A DNA stretch of 64,000 nt from an uncultured Ruminococcus sp. GTDB lineage: Bacteria > Bacillota > Clostridia > Oscillospirales > Ruminococcaceae. The stretch is taken from NCBI GenBank assembly GCA_910579955.1, contig CAJTWE010000004.1:86967-150966 (forward strand). The letters run 5' to 3'. Within the stretch, counting starts at the first letter, position 1, and each line of letters opens with the position of its first letter. This document shows positions 1 to 9,398 of this stretch, piece after piece. The notes under the pieces were generated by a model. The model did no database searches, had not been told where the DNA came from, and was given only the letters and a program-made list of their open reading frames with translations. A program made the position numbers and the translations under genes.

Positions 1-255
1 CTTATCAAGATTTTTTACATAGTCGATAGTTTCCTCTGAAACATCGTATACATTATCTGTAGTAAGGTCAAGACGAACATCTGTAAGCATACTTACAAGA
101 ACGTTTACAAGAATGATCACAACTATAACAACTGCGGTAATTGCTGTTGCCATAGAGCCGTATTTAAGCTTTTTGCGCATTTTCAGTCTCTTGCGCTGCT
201 TATCGGACATATCGCCGTTTTCCAGAATTTCCTGCATATTTTCGTTCATATCCAT
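1..255 (-). CDS. GldG-like ABC exporter partner protein, N-terminal part (runs off window)
   Basis: Only the first 85 residues are in the window; the gene continues past base 1. The start ATG at 255 follows an AAGGAGGA Shine-Dalgarno and lies 8 bases after the stop of the permease gene. The visible protein has a charged cytoplasmic N-terminus (Asp/Glu then a Lys/Arg cluster near residues 19-31), one hydrophobic segment at about 33-54, and then a stretch beginning RLDLTTDNVYDVSEET. That small motif after the membrane anchor is typical of GldG/Gld-type proteins, which work with an ABC-2 permease and ATPase and place a large domain outside the cell. The role is inferred from this motif and the two upstream ABC genes; the substrate is unknown. 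Confidence 0.72.
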   Translation of the reverse strand, partial: MDMNENMQEILENGDMSDKQRKRLKMRKKLKYGSMATAITAVVIVVIILVNVLVSMLTDVRLDLTTDNVYDVSEETIDYVKNLDK

Positions 256-263
256 TTTCCTCC

Positions 264-1001
264 TTATCTCCAACGGCGTGTTTCAAGGCCACGAACTGTC
301 AGGAAGTTAAAAATAGCAGCAGTACTTACATAGAAAAGTACACTGGACAGATCGAAAAGTCCGCACGTAAAGTCATAAAATTTATTATAGAAGGATAATG
401 CGTTCATGCCTGCCGCAATAACACCTACTATTGGCTGGAAAAATTCCGGAACATTTGCACTTTCAACAAGTCCCGAAAGCATCTGCACTATACACATCAC
501 AAATATAATTAAAAGGCTTATAATATATGCTATAAACTGGTTTTCTGTAAGTGATGAGATAAATACTCCCACAGAAATAAACGCTGCGCCTAAAAGGAAC
601 AATGCCATAAAGTTTGCAACAACTATTCCCCATGCAACAGTACCGAAAAAGCTAAGTATAAGCGCATATACAAATATTATTGCCACACCAATAGTGTACA
701 TTGCAAGAGCTGCAAAATACTTACCCAGTACAATGCCGCCAAGTGATACCGGAGCGGTAAGTAGACCCTGCTCGGTTTTTTTCATCTTCTCTTCACTAAA
801 GCTGCGCATTGTGATTACCGGTATAAGCAGGAATCCTGCCCAAAAAAGCATTGAGAAAAAGCCTGACATATCAGCTATTCCTCGGCTAAGCGTAGTCTGA
901 TAAAAGCATACACCTGCAAATACATAGTATATGGTAAGATAAACATAGGCTATAGGGGATGCAAAGAAGGCTCCCATTTCACGTCTGAAAATCGCACCCA
1001 T
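264..1001 (-). CDS. ABC-2 type permease (GldF-like)
   Basis: A 245-residue integral membrane protein. It begins with a cytoplasmic segment of the form FRREMGAFFASPIAYVYL, the usual entry into the first helix of GldF/ABC-2 permeases, and has about six hydrophobic segments. It should form the membrane channel of the exporter whose ATPase is encoded just upstream. The two genes overlap by one base (stop TAA and start ATG share the A at 1001), which implies translational coupling. The next gene starts 8 bases downstream and encodes a GldG-like partner, so the three make one operon. The exported substrate cannot be told from sequence; gliding is not implied in Firmicutes carrying this module. Confidence 0.85.
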   Translation of the reverse strand: MGAIFRREMGAFFASPIAYVYLTIYYVFAGVCFYQTTLSRGIADMSGFFSMLFWAGFLLIPVITMRSFSEEKMKKTEQGLLTAPVSLGGIVLGKYFAALAMYTIGVAIIFVYALILSFFGTVAWGIVVANFMALFLLGAAFISVGVFISSLTENQFIAYIISLLIIFVMCIVQMLSGLVESANVPEFFQPIVGVIAAGMNALSFYNKFYDFTCGLFDLSSVLFYVSTAAIFNFLTVRGLETRRWR

Positions 1002-2059
1002 TATTCTTTTCCTCCCTTATTTTCCGCAGCCTTTTCTGCTGCTTCTTCGGCAGCTTCTCTAGCCGCTTTCTGATCTTCCGGTGTTATAAGATTTATTATC
1101 GGAACAGTTTTCTCTTTTTCCGACACTGTATCTCCCATTGTTATTCTCATGAAGATGTCCTCAAGGGTCATTTCATCGTTTGCCATCTTGTAAATGGTGA
1201 GTTCATTCTCACGGCACATCTCATTAAGCATAACACGTATATCTGCGCCGTCCTCCATGACTATCTCATAATCGTAAATTCCGGACTCACGCTCCATATC
1301 CGCACGAACGCTCTTAACTCCGGGTATCTTACGTATCTCCCCAAGCACCACTTCACGTTCTCCGTTAAGGCGTATTGTCATACGGTTTATGCTTGATACG
1401 CTTTTTGTAAGATTCTCAAGAGTATCATCAGCAGCCATTTTGCCCTTGTTGATGATAATAACACGGTCACATACTGCCTGTATCTCTGACAAAATATGAG
1501 AAGAAAGGATAAGCGTATGACGCTTGCCAAGCTTCTTTATAAGATTTCTGATCTCAATGATCTGCTTCGGGTCAAGACCAACAGTAGGCTCGTCCAAAAT
1601 CAGAATAGGCGGATTGCCTATAAGTGCCTGCGCCATGCCCACTCTCTGACGATAGCCCTTTGAAAGTCTGCCGATAATTCTGCCCGATACGTCGCTTATC
1701 TGACAGAGACTGCATATTTCAGTAAGATGTGCTTTTCGTGGCAGCTTACACTTTTTAAGGTCATATACAAAGTTCAGATAACCCATAACGGTCATATCCT
1801 GATAAAGCGGCGGAAGCTCCGGCAAATAACCGATATTTGCCTTAGCCTTGATAGGATTTTCCAGAATATCTGTACCGTTTATAAGCACCTGACCGGAAGA
1901 AGAGCTGATATAGCCGGTAAGCATATTCATAGTAGTGGATTTGCCCGCACCGTTCGGACCTAGGAAGCCGATTATCTCCTCGTCCTCAATGGTGAAGCTG
2001 ACATTGTCCACTGCCAGATGATCGCCATAGTATTTTGTAAGGTTTTTTACCTCAATCAT
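1001..2059 (-). CDS. ABC transporter ATP-binding protein
   Basis: A 352-residue ABC ATPase. Walker A is GPNGAGKST at about residues 34-42, the signature is LSKGYRQR, and Walker B is LILDEPTVGLDP, followed by the switch His in SSHIL. The C-terminal 130 residues form the accessory domain common in Gld/Nos-type ATPases and end in a Lys/Glu/Ala-rich tail. I chose the ATG at 2059 because AAGGAGG lies 7 bases upstream and the protein then begins with the family-typical MIEVKNLTKYYG; a TTG at 2092 would extend it by 11 residues containing the Shine-Dalgarno itself. It powers the exporter formed with the following permease and GldG-like genes. Confidence 0.92.
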   Translation of the reverse strand: MIEVKNLTKYYGDHLAVDNVSFTIEDEEIIGFLGPNGAGKSTTMNMLTGYISSSSGQVLINGTDILENPIKAKANIGYLPELPPLYQDMTVMGYLNFVYDLKKCKLPRKAHLTEICSLCQISDVSGRIIGRLSKGYRQRVGMAQALIGNPPILILDEPTVGLDPKQIIEIRNLIKKLGKRHTLILSSHILSEIQAVCDRVIIINKGKMAADDTLENLTKSVSSINRMTIRLNGEREVVLGEIRKIPGVKSVRADMERESGIYDYEIVMEDGADIRVMLNEMCRENELTIYKMANDEMTLEDIFMRITMGDTVSEKEKTVPIINLITPEDQKAAREAAEEAAEKAAENKGGKE

Positions 2060-2149
2060 TGACAAATGCCTCCTTATAATATTTTCATTCAAAATGCATT
2101 GAAATTATACTATTATATTGTGATAATACTGTGATGACATATTGAAATA

Positions 2150-3601
2150 TCAAGAGAGCCTCTCGATACCGATACGTATTCTTCTAAGGGTCTCTTCCTT
2201 GCCGAGAATTGCGCAAAGATCTGTTCCGCCTCCGGGTGTACACTGCTTGCCGGAAACTGCTGTACGCAGCGGCCAGAGCATAAAGCCATTCTTTACCTCA
2301 AGCTGTGCAATAAGTCCGAATACAGCCTCATGAATACTTTCTGCCGTCCAGTTTTCAAGCGCTTCCAAAACAGGCAGCAGCTTTGTAAGAGCTTCAAGAG
2401 AAGTTTCAGGAGTGGTCTTCATCTTCTTATGACGATACATTTCAAGATCATACTCAGGCAGCTCGTCAATAAAATCTATCTGATCTGCGATATCTGTAAA
2501 TATTTCTGTTCTGGGCTTTAGAACATGGCAAAGCAGCTTCATATCTGCTATATCACGCTTTACAGCTTTTTTAATATAAGGAACTGCAATTTCAGCGTAC
2601 TGTTCCTCTGTGAGAGCAGCAACATACTTTGCATTTATAGCACGCAGCTTCATATCGTCAAAAATGGCCGGTGATTTACTGATTCCTTTTATATCGAAAG
2701 CACTGCACAGCTCTTCAAGAGAATATATCTCCTGTTCGCCTGTAGGTGCCCAACCAAGAAGGCATATATAATTAAGAACAGCCTCCGGCAGGTATCCCTT
2801 TTCCATAAGATCTTGGAAAGAAGCGTCTCCATTACGCTTGGAAAGCTTATGAGACTGGTCTTTCATAACAGGTGCGCAGTGAATGTATACAGGAACATCC
2901 CAGCCAAACGCCTTGTAAAGAAGATTATACTTAGGCGCAGAGGACAGATATTCATTGCCTCTTATAACGTGAGTTATGCCCATCAGATGATCGTCAACAA
3001 CATTTGCAAAGTTATATGTAGGCATGCCGTCTGTCTTGATCAAGATCTGATCGTCCAGAGTAGCGTTTTCAACTGAAATATCTCCATATATTTCGTCATG
3101 GAATGTAGTAGTTCCTGTAAGCGGCATTTTCTGGCGGATAACGTAAGGAATGCCTGATTCAAGCTTAGCATTAACCTCTTCTTCCGAGAGATCACGACAG
3201 TGACGGTCATACATCGGGTCAAGATGTGCTTCTTCCTGAGCCTTACGAACGCTGTCCAGCCTTTCCTTATCACAAAAGCAATAGTAAGCTTCTCCCTTTT
3301 TAACAAGCTCTTCTGCGTATGATTTAAACATACCCATTCTTTCCGACTGTACATAAGGTCCGACAGGGCCGCCAATATCAGGGCCTTCGTCCCAGTTAAG
3401 ACCTGCAATACGCAGTGTATTATAAATTACATCAACAGCGCCCTCAACATATCTCTCCTGGTCGGTATCCTCAATACGAAGAATGAAATCTCCGCCATCC
3501 TTCTTTGCAATAAGATAAGCATAAAGTGCTGTTCTCAAATTACCGATATGCATATATCCCGTAGGACTTGGGGCAAATCTAGTTCTGACTTTTTTATCCA
3601 T
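2150..3601 (-). CDS. gltX: Glutamate-tRNA ligase
   Basis: A 483-residue class I aminoacyl-tRNA synthetase that charges tRNA-Glu in the cytoplasm. The N-terminus carries the HIGH-type signature PTGYMHIGNLRTALYAYL, and the KMSKS-type loop is HKLSKRNGD in the middle; the all-helical anticodon-binding region occupies the last third. Length fits the family (about 470-490). The gene starts 14 bases after the ribF stop, so it may be cotranscribed with the nusA-infB-ribF genes, an arrangement not found in Bacillus. Whether the enzyme also charges tRNA-Gln (non-discriminating type), as in many Firmicutes, cannot be decided here. Confidence 0.96.
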   Translation of the reverse strand: MDKKVRTRFAPSPTGYMHIGNLRTALYAYLIAKKDGGDFILRIEDTDQERYVEGAVDVIYNTLRIAGLNWDEGPDIGGPVGPYVQSERMGMFKSYAEELVKKGEAYYCFCDKERLDSVRKAQEEAHLDPMYDRHCRDLSEEEVNAKLESGIPYVIRQKMPLTGTTTFHDEIYGDISVENATLDDQILIKTDGMPTYNFANVVDDHLMGITHVIRGNEYLSSAPKYNLLYKAFGWDVPVYIHCAPVMKDQSHKLSKRNGDASFQDLMEKGYLPEAVLNYICLLGWAPTGEQEIYSLEELCSAFDIKGISKSPAIFDDMKLRAINAKYVAALTEEQYAEIAVPYIKKAVKRDIADMKLLCHVLKPRTEIFTDIADQIDFIDELPEYDLEMYRHKKMKTTPETSLEALTKLLPVLEALENWTAESIHEAVFGLIAQLEVKNGFMLWPLRTAVSGKQCTPGGGTDLCAILGKEETLRRIRIGIERLS

Positions 3602-3615
3602 GGATCATTTCTCTC

Positions 3616-4524
3616 CTATATAGATTCCGCAAGTCTGCATGCAGTTTCTGTATCCTCAGAAATCTGCCTTTGCAGTGCGGTTATATTTTCAAATTTCTTC
3701 TCACAGCGAATAAAACGCAAAAGCTTTGTAGTGCAGTATTTTCCGTATAGATCGCCCTTGAAATCAAGTATATGTGTTTCTGCAAGAGGAATATTTTCCT
3801 TAGAAACGGTCGGCTTAGTGCCTATATTTGTAACTCCGAAATATAAACCAAATGGAGTTTCCACACGGCTCAGATACACGCCCTTTGCAGGCACAAGCTG
3901 TCCGCTTTTAAAGCTTTGGTTGATAGTGGGAAAATTTATAGTTCTGCCAATTGCATTTCCGTGTACGATCTCGCCGCTTATTTCATAAGGTCTGCCCATA
4001 AGCTTTGCAGCCTTTTCGGGTTTGCCGGCACGAAGACATTCACGTATACGTGTTGATGAGACCTCGATGCCATCAAAACATACAGCATCTACAAGAGTAA
4101 CATCAAATCCCATCTGTTCGCCAAATATTACAAGCTCATTAAAGCCCCACTTTGCGTCCTTTCCGAACTTAAAATCACTGCCGCAGAATACCTTTTTTGC
4201 ATTAAGCATGTCTTTTAGTATGCTTTGACAAAAGCTTTCTCCGTCCATTTCGCATATATCAGAAAATTTTCCTGTATATACAGCTTCCACACCCATTGAT
4301 TCAAGAAGCCTTTGTTTGTGTTCTTCGTCATAAAGAAATTCAAATGCTTTACCGTGCTTTTTCGGAAAGGTCTCTGTATTAAAAGTAAATGCACCGGGAA
4401 CGAGTCCATCCTTCCTGCATTGCACAGCAGCTGCAAGAACTCTTTGATGCCCCAGATGAATTCCGTCAAAAAGTCCCAGTGCTACCGCACTTGTCTCATG
4501 CATTGGCTTTATTACATTTATCAT
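3616..4524 (-). CDS. ribF: Bifunctional riboflavin kinase / FAD synthetase
   Basis: A 302-residue enzyme that converts riboflavin to FMN and FMN to FAD. The N-terminal nucleotidyltransferase domain (about 1-170) shows the GLFDGIHLGHQ nucleotide-binding motif and the late STRIR motif. The C-terminal kinase domain begins near GRPYEISGEIVHG and has GRTINFPTIN in place of the commoner GRxxGFPTAN. It follows truB closely (12 bases), the same order as truB-ribC in Bacillus, and belongs to the nusA-infB operon. Confidence 0.95.
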   Translation of the reverse strand: MINVIKPMHETSAVALGLFDGIHLGHQRVLAAAVQCRKDGLVPGAFTFNTETFPKKHGKAFEFLYDEEHKQRLLESMGVEAVYTGKFSDICEMDGESFCQSILKDMLNAKKVFCGSDFKFGKDAKWGFNELVIFGEQMGFDVTLVDAVCFDGIEVSSTRIRECLRAGKPEKAAKLMGRPYEISGEIVHGNAIGRTINFPTINQSFKSGQLVPAKGVYLSRVETPFGLYFGVTNIGTKPTVSKENIPLAETHILDFKGDLYGKYCTTKLLRFIRCEKKFENITALQRQISEDTETACRLAESI

Positions 4525-4536
4525 AATTCAAGCGTC

Positions 4537-5439
4537 TTACCTTTCCTCAAAATTCTTTCCGCATCTAAGCTCACAATTTTCAAAGTCTGCTTTTGCAGTT
4601 CCTATAAACGTTCTATCAAAGCTGTATACTGTATACTCGCAGCGATTTGGTATTATATTATAAATGCGGCCAAGATTCAGCTTTACACCGTTTCTGTACA
4701 TTCTTGTCTGTACTTCATTTAAATAAAGCTTAGGATAGTCTTCAAAAAGTCTTTCTGTAGGAATAAGGAGCTTTTCCAGCGTGCCTGTTTCTACAGCTGA
4801 CTTTACCTCATCAAATGTATAGCATTCGCTTATATCAAAGCCGGACGCCATGGTTCTGCAAAGAGAAGTCATAACAGCTCCTCCGCCCAAAACTCGTCCG
4901 ATATCATCAATAAGCGTTCGTATATACGTACCCTTGCCGCATTTAACGCAAAGAACAGCCTCCTGACGTTCTTCATCAAACTGCTCAAGTTCTATTGAAT
5001 AGACCTGAACATTTCGCACGGGACGTTCTGTTTCAACGCCTTTTCTCGCCAGCTCATAAAGACGCTTTCCACCTACTGATACTGCGGAATACATAGGCGG
5101 CAGCTGCTCAATTTCTCCGGTAAAACTCGGGATAACATCTAAAACAGCTGATTTGGTAACGTGCATTGACGGATACTCACAAAATTCATTACCCCAAATG
5201 TCAAGCGTATCAGAGGAAAGTCCGAAGCGCACACCTGCTCTGTAGGTCTTGTCCTGACACGGCATTATATCGCATGCCTTTGCCGCCGTTCCTACAAGTA
5301 CAGGCAAAACACCTGTTGCCATAGGGTCAAGCGTACCCGTATGTCCAAGCTTTCTTATTCTTAGAATACCTCTGAGCTTTCCTATAACGTCAAAAGAGGT
5401 GAACTCCTCAGGCTTATTCATACACAAAATACCGTTCAC
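4537..5439 (-). CDS. truB: tRNA pseudouridine-55 synthase
   Basis: A 300-residue enzyme that isomerises U55 in the T-loop of tRNAs. The catalytic Asp lies in the motif LGHTGTLDPMATGVLP at about residue 38, and the KGTYIRTL motif follows in the second half. I placed the start at a GTG at 5439: it overlaps the nrnA stop as GTGA, and the product then begins with the family-typical NGILCMNKP. The longer reading to 5556 would add about 39 residues that merely overlap nrnA. The C-terminal stretch is a PUA-like extension. Confidence 0.93.
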   Translation of the reverse strand: MNGILCMNKPEEFTSFDVIGKLRGILRIRKLGHTGTLDPMATGVLPVLVGTAAKACDIMPCQDKTYRAGVRFGLSSDTLDIWGNEFCEYPSMHVTKSAVLDVIPSFTGEIEQLPPMYSAVSVGGKRLYELARKGVETERPVRNVQVYSIELEQFDEERQEAVLCVKCGKGTYIRTLIDDIGRVLGGGAVMTSLCRTMASGFDISECYTFDEVKSAVETGTLEKLLIPTERLFEDYPKLYLNEVQTRMYRNGVKLNLGRIYNIIPNRCEYTVYSFDRTFIGTAKADFENCELRCGKNFEER

Positions 5440-6404
5440 GTTTCCTGCATTCCCTTCATAACAGCTTCTACAAGCAATTTCTTTGCTTCCTCTGCCGTTC
5501 CTTTTATAGAACAGCCTGCCGCCTTTATATGACCGCCTCCGCCAAATGTCATACATATACGAGATACATTGACCTTATCAACAGAACGCATGGACACTCT
5601 GAAAACACCCTTTTCACGTTCTTTCATCACAACGCTTACTTCCGTGCCTTCAACCTGCAAAGGGAAACCGGCAATGCCGTCAAGCTCGCCATCATCTATG
5701 CCATACTTTTCAATAAGCTCTTTTGTAACGCACACAAGCATACATTTTCCGTCTGCATAGCTTTCCAGCTGCTCTGTGAGAACCTTATCAAGCTGCATCC
5801 TGCCCATACTTTTAACAATAAACATGTTCCTGTTTATAATGGAGTAAGGAATATCCGGATACTGTTCCATGATATCTGCTATAATACGCAGAGTTCTCGG
5901 ACTTATATTATCATGCATGAATCCGCCTGTATCCGTTGCAATGCCTGTATAAAGGCACACTGCCATTTCTCTTGTAAGAGAAATATTCATTGCCTGCAAA
6001 ACTTCATATACCACCTGACATGCAGCAGCAGCCTTGCCGTCGAGGCAAAGCTCCTTTGCATAGCCCGAATTTGAAATATGATGGTCTATGCAAAGATCAG
6101 TCTTACCTTCGTACTGCTTTAAAAGTTCATCTCCGAAAAGCTTTTCATCAGCCACATCTGCGGATATTATCATATCCGGCTCAAAATGTTCAAGTGTTTC
6201 TGCTTTGGGCAGCATAAAGTGATAGCGCTCAGGTATTGGGTCACTACAAAACACTCTTGCCTTTTTTCCTAAGCTTCTAAGGGCAAGAGCCAGTGCATAC
6301 CCAGAACCTATACAATCACCGTCAGGGCTTCTGTGAATTAGAATATATGCACTTTCCGCTTCAAGTAAACGAGCCGCAGTTTCTTTTACTGTAAGCTCTC
6401 TCAT
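5436..6404 (-). CDS. nrnA: DHH phosphoesterase, nanoRNase / pAp phosphatase
   Basis: A 322-residue DHH/DHHA1 protein. The N-terminal domain has HRSPDGDCIGSG, ISADVAD and the namesake IDHH motif, which bind two divalent metals. The DHHA1 domain ends with FGGGGHIKAAG, a substrate-binding glycine loop. The family degrades 2-5 nucleotide RNAs and dephosphorylates pAp. It overlaps rbfA by 4 bases upstream and truB by 4 bases downstream, so it is embedded in the translation operon; rbfA-nrnA-truB order is common in Clostridia, while Bacillus has its nrnA elsewhere. Confidence 0.92.
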   Translation of the reverse strand: MRELTVKETAARLLEAESAYILIHRSPDGDCIGSGYALALALRSLGKKARVFCSDPIPERYHFMLPKAETLEHFEPDMIISADVADEKLFGDELLKQYEGKTDLCIDHHISNSGYAKELCLDGKAAAACQVVYEVLQAMNISLTREMAVCLYTGIATDTGGFMHDNISPRTLRIIADIMEQYPDIPYSIINRNMFIVKSMGRMQLDKVLTEQLESYADGKCMLVCVTKELIEKYGIDDGELDGIAGFPLQVEGTEVSVVMKEREKGVFRVSMRSVDKVNVSRICMTFGGGGHIKAAGCSIKGTAEEAKKLLVEAVMKGMQET

Positions 6405-6778
6405 TCCTGCTCCTCCTGCGTATCCTCATCCACCACAGACGGCTGTACATGGTGAAGCATTTCATTTATCTTTGCACTGTGTGCGATTGAATCATCTGCA
6501 ATAAAGTGCATAGCAGGAACTTTACGCATTTTAAGGCGGCGGAATACTTCACGCTTTATATATCCCTCTGCACTTCTAAGTCCCTTTACGGATTCTTCTG
6601 CCTTTGCCTGACCGCTAAGACTAGATACATACACCTTGCAGTTAGACATATCTCTTGACAGCTCCACACGGACTATACTCAGAAGGGGATCTATTCTTGG
6701 ATCTTTAAGCTCACGAAAAACTGCTGTCAGTTCTCTAAACAGATCCTCTTCTGTACGGCTTATATTAAAACTTGCCAT
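6401..6778 (-). CDS. rbfA: 30S ribosome-binding factor A
   Basis: A 125-residue single-domain KH-fold protein that assists late maturation of the 30S subunit and 16S rRNA 5'-end processing. Recognisable segments are DPRIDPLLSIVRVELSRD in the first strand-turn region, and the VPAMHFIADDSIAHSAKI segment near the C-terminus, where the invariant Asp-Ser leads into the last helix. The start ATG shares one base with the infB stop (TAATG) and the stop overlaps nrnA by 4 bases, so translation is tightly coupled. Confidence 0.94.
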   Translation of the reverse strand: MASFNISRTEEDLFRELTAVFRELKDPRIDPLLSIVRVELSRDMSNCKVYVSSLSGQAKAEESVKGLRSAEGYIKREVFRRLKMRKVPAMHFIADDSIAHSAKINEMLHHVQPSVVDEDTQEEQE

Positions 6779-9369
6779 TAGTCTCTATACTCCTCCATAA
6801 TAAAGGCTTCAAAAATATCGCCTTCCTTGAAGTCACGGAATTTTTCAAGTGTAATACCACACTCGTAGTTCTCTGTAACTTCCTTTACATCATCCTTGAA
6901 ACGCTTAAGGCTGGACATCTTATCCTCTGCAATTACAACGCCGTCACGTACAATACGTATCTGACACTGTCTTGTCACCTTGCCGTTCATAACATAAGCG
7001 CCTGCAACTGCACCGACATTAGAAATCTTATAAACCTGACGTACTTCAATACGTCCCATAACGACTTCACGATATTTCGGGTCAAGCATGCCCTTCATAG
7101 CTGTTTCTACATCTTCAATAGCGTCATAAATTACACGATATGTGCGGATCTCGACCTTGTCACGTCCTGCTGTTTCCTCTGCAATAAGGTCAGGACGAAC
7201 GTTAAAGCCGATTATAATAGCGTTTGACGCACTTGCAAGCATAACGTCGCTTTCCTTGATACCGCCTACGCCGCCGTGTATAACTCTTACACGAACTTCG
7301 TCATTTGAAAGCTTTTCAAGAGACTGCTTGACAGCTTCTACTGAGCCCTGTACGTCAGCCTTAACAACAATGCTCAGTTCCTTCATTTCGCCCTCTTCTA
7401 TCTGACTAAACAAATTGTCGAGAGTTACCTTCTGATATTCATTGAACTTAGCCTGCTTTGCTTCATGCTTTCTCTGATCTACAAGAGTTCTTGCCAGACG
7501 TTCGTCCTCAACAGCATTAAATGTGTCGCCTGCTTCTGGAACTTCTGCCATACCTGTAATCTCTACTGGTACAGATGGGCCTGCGCTATCTACAATCTGA
7601 CCCTTATCATTGGTCATAACTCTTACTCTGCCCACTGTTGTACCGGCAATCAGAACATCGCCTGTGTGGAGTGTACCGTTCTGTACAAGTACTGTTGCAA
7701 CAGGACCTCTGCCCTTATCAAGACGTGCTTCCACTACAGTACCCTTTGCACGACGGGTTGAATTTGCCTTAAGCTCTTGCATTTCTGCAACAAGAAGAAC
7801 GTTTTCAAGAAGATCGTCTATACCTTCTCCAGTCTTCGCAGATACAGGAACACAGATAACGTCTCCGCCCCAGTCTTCGCATACCATATCGTATTTAGTA
7901 AGCTCTTCCTTAACTCTGTCAGGATTTGCACTTTCCTTATCCATCTTGTTAATCGCAACAATAACGGAAACTCCTGCTGCCTTTGCATGGCTTATAGACT
8001 CAATTGTCTGTGGCATGATACCGTCATCAGCTGCTACAACAAGGATAGCAATATCAGTAATATTAGCGCCTCTTGCTCTCATGGCAGTAAATGCTTCGTG
8101 TCCCGGAGTATCGAGGAAGGTTATCGGCTTGCCTTCATGAACAACCTGATATGCACCGATATGCTGTGTAATACCACCGGCTTCACCAGCCGTTACATGA
8201 GCATGACGAATTCTGTCAAGGATGGATGTCTTACCGTGGTCAACGTGACCCATTACGCAGACAACAGGGCAGCGCTCTTCTGTATCCTCACTCTCGTCTA
8301 CCTCTTCAATAAGACGCTCTTCAATAGTAACGATGACTTCCTTTTCTACCTTTGCGCCCAGCTCTTCTGCAACCAGTGATGCTGTGTCAAAATCTATCTC
8401 TTCATTTATAGTAGCCATAATGCCCAGCATCATGAGCTTTTTGATAACCTCTGTAGCTGTTACCTTAAGACGTGCTGCCAGCTCGCTTACAATGATATTA
8501 TCAGGTATCATAACCTTAAGCTGCTGCTTTCTTGCTCTCTCAAGCTCCAAACGTCTGAGCTTATCCTGCTCTGTCTCACGCTTATTGGAATACTTCTGCT
8601 TGTTTCTCTGAGCAGACTTCTGATTGATCTTCTGCTTCTTTGTAGAATAGTTATCCTTGCTATACTTTCCGGCAGGAGCGATCTGCTCATAACGCTGGTT
8701 GTACTTGTCAAGATCTACATAAGAACCTCTTGTATCAACAGTACGGCGCTTTTCAACAGTAGAGCTGCCTCCTGATGAAAGCTCAACCTCCACATGAAGT
8801 CTTTCGCCATGCTTTTGAGCCTTCGGCGGCTGCTTCTTCTTATCATTTTTTCTATCAGACTTCTGCTCGGCATTATGCTTTGGCTGCTGATTCTGAGTCT
8901 GAGCCTGTGCTGGTGCTGATGTCTTTGTCTGTTCCTGCTTTGCTTTTGCCTTCGGCTCGTTCTTTACATGTTCGGTCTGCTTTTCTGCATTTTTATGAGC
9001 AGCAGGCTTTTCTGTTTTATTCTCCGCCTTAACCTTTTTCGGAGCTGTCTTTGCTGTTTCAGCAGCTGCTGCCTGATTTTTTTCTGTCTTCTTCATACTT
9101 TTCTTTTCCTGTTTCTTTTCTTCAGTTTTGGGTTTCTTTTCAAATGCACTTCTCGGCAGGCTGCGTGTTGCGAAATAATCATCAAAATTCTCAACCTGCT
9201 GCCTCTGGGTGAAATGTTCCAGAGCTGCGTTTATCTCTGATTCTGTAAGGCCGCTTCCTGCCTTTTTCTTCTGTTCACCCTGGCTGTTGCTTTCGTAAAA
9301 AGCAATCAGCTCTGCTGCATCCATCTGCAAATCCTTTGCCACATCACTAAGTTTTCTCTTCTTCGTCAT
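6778..9369 (-). CDS. infB: Translation initiation factor IF-2
   Basis: An 863-residue GTPase that brings initiator tRNA to the 30S subunit and promotes subunit joining. An N-terminal IF2_N helix bundle (residues 1-50) is followed by about 200 residues of low-complexity Lys/Glu/Ala/Gln-rich linker, then a second IF2_N segment near 290-340. The G domain has GHVDHGKT (G1), DTPGHEAF (G3) and NKMD (G4). Domains II to IV complete the protein. The ATG at 9369 is preceded by GGAGGG. It lies between ylxQ and rbfA as in other Firmicutes; the small ylxP gene found there in Bacillus is absent. Confidence 0.97.
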   Translation of the reverse strand: MTKKRKLSDVAKDLQMDAAELIAFYESNSQGEQKKKAGSGLTESEINAALEHFTQRQQVENFDDYFATRSLPRSAFEKKPKTEEKKQEKKSMKKTEKNQAAAAETAKTAPKKVKAENKTEKPAAHKNAEKQTEHVKNEPKAKAKQEQTKTSAPAQAQTQNQQPKHNAEQKSDRKNDKKKQPPKAQKHGERLHVEVELSSGGSSTVEKRRTVDTRGSYVDLDKYNQRYEQIAPAGKYSKDNYSTKKQKINQKSAQRNKQKYSNKRETEQDKLRRLELERARKQQLKVMIPDNIIVSELAARLKVTATEVIKKLMMLGIMATINEEIDFDTASLVAEELGAKVEKEVIVTIEERLIEEVDESEDTEERCPVVCVMGHVDHGKTSILDRIRHAHVTAGEAGGITQHIGAYQVVHEGKPITFLDTPGHEAFTAMRARGANITDIAILVVAADDGIMPQTIESISHAKAAGVSVIVAINKMDKESANPDRVKEELTKYDMVCEDWGGDVICVPVSAKTGEGIDDLLENVLLVAEMQELKANSTRRAKGTVVEARLDKGRGPVATVLVQNGTLHTGDVLIAGTTVGRVRVMTNDKGQIVDSAGPSVPVEITGMAEVPEAGDTFNAVEDERLARTLVDQRKHEAKQAKFNEYQKVTLDNLFSQIEEGEMKELSIVVKADVQGSVEAVKQSLEKLSNDEVRVRVIHGGVGGIKESDVMLASASNAIIIGFNVRPDLIAEETAGRDKVEIRTYRVIYDAIEDVETAMKGMLDPKYREVVMGRIEVRQVYKISNVGAVAGAYVMNGKVTRQCQIRIVRDGVVIAEDKMSSLKRFKDDVKEVTENYECGITLEKFRDFKEGDIFEAFIMEEYRD

Positions 9370-9398
9370 AGGCGAACCCTCCTGTTCGTTGTGTTCTG

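Noticed and set aside
2093..2149. Terminator or clear promoter between gltX and the ABC genes
   Set aside because: Only AT-rich sequence with weak -10-like hexamers; no stem-loop found, so nothing is called.
7777..8379. 200-codon plus-strand frame
   Set aside because: Antisense to infB; no ribosome-binding site.
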